Origin: Pseudomonas sp.
Lineage (GTDB): Bacteria; Pseudomonadota; Gammaproteobacteria; Pseudomonadales; Pseudomonadaceae
Reading direction: 5' to 3'
NCBI GenBank assembly: GCA_029239415.1
Contig: JAQZAY010000180.1
Span: 1-7,475, forward strand
Length of the DNA: 7,475 nt
Shown here piece after piece: positions 6,603-7,475 of the stretch. The notes beneath the pieces are model-generated. The model made no database searches. It was not told where the DNA came from and worked only from the letters and a program-made list of their open reading frames with translations. Within the stretch, counting starts at the first letter, position 1; the number at the start of each line of letters is the position of its first letter. The position numbers and the translations under genes were made by a program.

Positions 6603-7475
6603 CTAGTAGTCGATCGGGTCGCGGACAATCGGGCAGGTCATGCAGTGGCCGCCGCCACGGCCGCGTCCCAGCTCGCCGGCGCTGATGGTGATGACCTCGA
6701 TCCCTGCCTTGCGCAGCAAGGTATTGGTGTAGGTGTTGCGGTCGTAGCCGATGACCACGCCAGGCTCCATCGCCACCACGTTGTTGCCGTCGTCCCACTG
6801 CTCGCGTTCGGCGGCGAAACTGTTGCCGCCGGTTTCCACCACGCGCAGCTGTGCCAGGCCCAGCACCTGGGCGACCACCTCGATGAACGACTTGTGCTCG
6901 CGCCGCACGTCCAGGCCGTAGGGCTTGCTTTCGTCGGAGCGCATGACGAAGGGCACGATCTCGCGGACCACTTCGGGAAAGACCGTGACCAGGTCGCGGT
7001 CGCAGAAGCTGAACACGGTGTCCAGGTGCATGGCCGCGCGGGACTTGGGCAGGCCGGCGACCACCACTTGTTCCACCGCGCCCTTGGCGAACAGCGACTG
7101 GGCCAGCTGGCCGATGGCCTGGCGCGAGGTGCGCTCGCCCATGCCGATCAGCACCACGCCGTTGCCGATCGGCATCACGTCGCCGCCCTCGAGGGTCGCC
7201 TGGCCGTGGTCCTTGTCGGGGTCGCCGTACCAGGTCTCGAACTCGGCCTCGGTGAACTGCGGGTGAAACTTGTAGATGGCGCTGGTGAGCAGGGTTTCCT
7301 GGCGCCGCGCCGGCCAGTACATGGGGTTGAGCGTCACCCCGCCGTAGATCCAGCAGGTGGTGTCGCGGGTGAACTGGGTGTTGGGCAAGGGCGGCAGGAT
7401 GAAACTGGAGTGGCCCAGGTAGTCGTTGTACATCTTGACCACTTCGGCGCCTTCGCTCACGGGCAGGTCCTGGCC
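6603..7475 (-). CDS. arcA: Arginine deiminase; 3' part only, runs off the right edge
   Basis: Hydrolyses arginine to citrulline and ammonia, the first step of the anaerobic arginine deiminase pathway in the cytoplasm. The frame is open without interruption from base 7475 to the TAG at 6603-6605, giving 290 residues. Aligning the C-terminus to the 418-residue P. aeruginosa enzyme places these at about 129-418. Active-site residues are then all where expected: Asp166 in FTRDT, Glu224 and the H-x-D pair His278/Asp280 region in the AMHLDTV and EHKSF neighbourhoods by family knowledge, and the nucleophile Cys406 in GGGHCMTCP near the C-terminus. ATG/GTG codons near 7460 are internal, not starts, because family sequence continues upstream of them. 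Any arcD exchanger gene and the operon promoter would lie beyond the right edge. Confidence 0.97.
   Translation of the reverse strand, partial: GQDLPVSEGAEVVKMYNDYLGHSSFILPPLPNTQFTRDTTCWIYGGVTLNPMYWPARRQETLLTSAIYKFHPQFTEAEFETWYGDPDKDHGQATLEGGDVMPIGNGVVLIGMGERTSRQAIGQLAQSLFAKGAVEQVVVAGLPKSRAAMHLDTVFSFCDRDLVTVFPEVVREIVPFVMRSDESKPYGLDVRREHKSFIEVVAQVLGLAQLRVVETGGNSFAAEREQWDDGNNVVAMEPGVVIGYDRNTYTNTLLRKAGIEVITISAGELGRGRGGGHCMTCPIVRDPIDY

Overview
The window reads as chromosomal DNA from a Pseudomonas, most likely the P. putida/P. fluorescens side of the genus. The evidence is high G+C, protein sequences that match pseudomonad arginine deiminase pathway and glycine cleavage enzymes, and a Pseudomonas-type small DUF5064 protein. 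I also recall (not checked here) that P. putida keeps these two loci next to each other, whereas in P. aeruginosa they lie far apart. Every gene I can support is on the minus strand, so the biological reading direction runs from position 7475 down to 1. The long plus-strand open frames are antisense shadows of high-G+C genes.

In reading order there are two blocks. The first is the arginine deiminase (ADI) block: the 3' two thirds of arcA (7475-6603, running off the right edge), arcB (6592-5582), arcC (5549-4614) and a 119-residue DUF5064 gene (4585-4226). The gaps are only 10, 32 and 28 bases, so this looks like one operon. The enzymes convert arginine to citrulline, citrulline plus phosphate to ornithine and carbamoyl phosphate, and carbamoyl phosphate plus ADP to ATP, CO2 and ammonia. 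Any arcD and the Anr-controlled promoter would lie to the right, outside the window.

After a 127-base gap comes the glycine block: a TyrR-family sigma-54 activator (4098-2590), best identified as gcsR, then gcvH (2322-1939) and the first 643 codons of gcvP (1929-1, running off the left edge). The 267-base gap between gcsR and gcvH carries three signals: a 51-base near-perfect palindrome touching the gcsR stop codon, an 18-base TyrR/GcsR-type operator, and a sigma-54 -24/-12 promoter about 60 bases upstream of the gcvH start. Together they fit a glycine-responsive switch in which GcsR binds the operator and activates sigma-54 transcription of the gcvHP operon. By analogy with P. aeruginosa, glyA, sdaA and gcvT would follow past position 1.

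Most of the window is well-known metabolism. The parts worth a second look are the gcsR-gcvH control region, above all the long palindrome, and the uncharacterised DUF5064 gene at the end of the arc operon. I see no mobile element, CRISPR array, tRNA, rRNA or phage gene.
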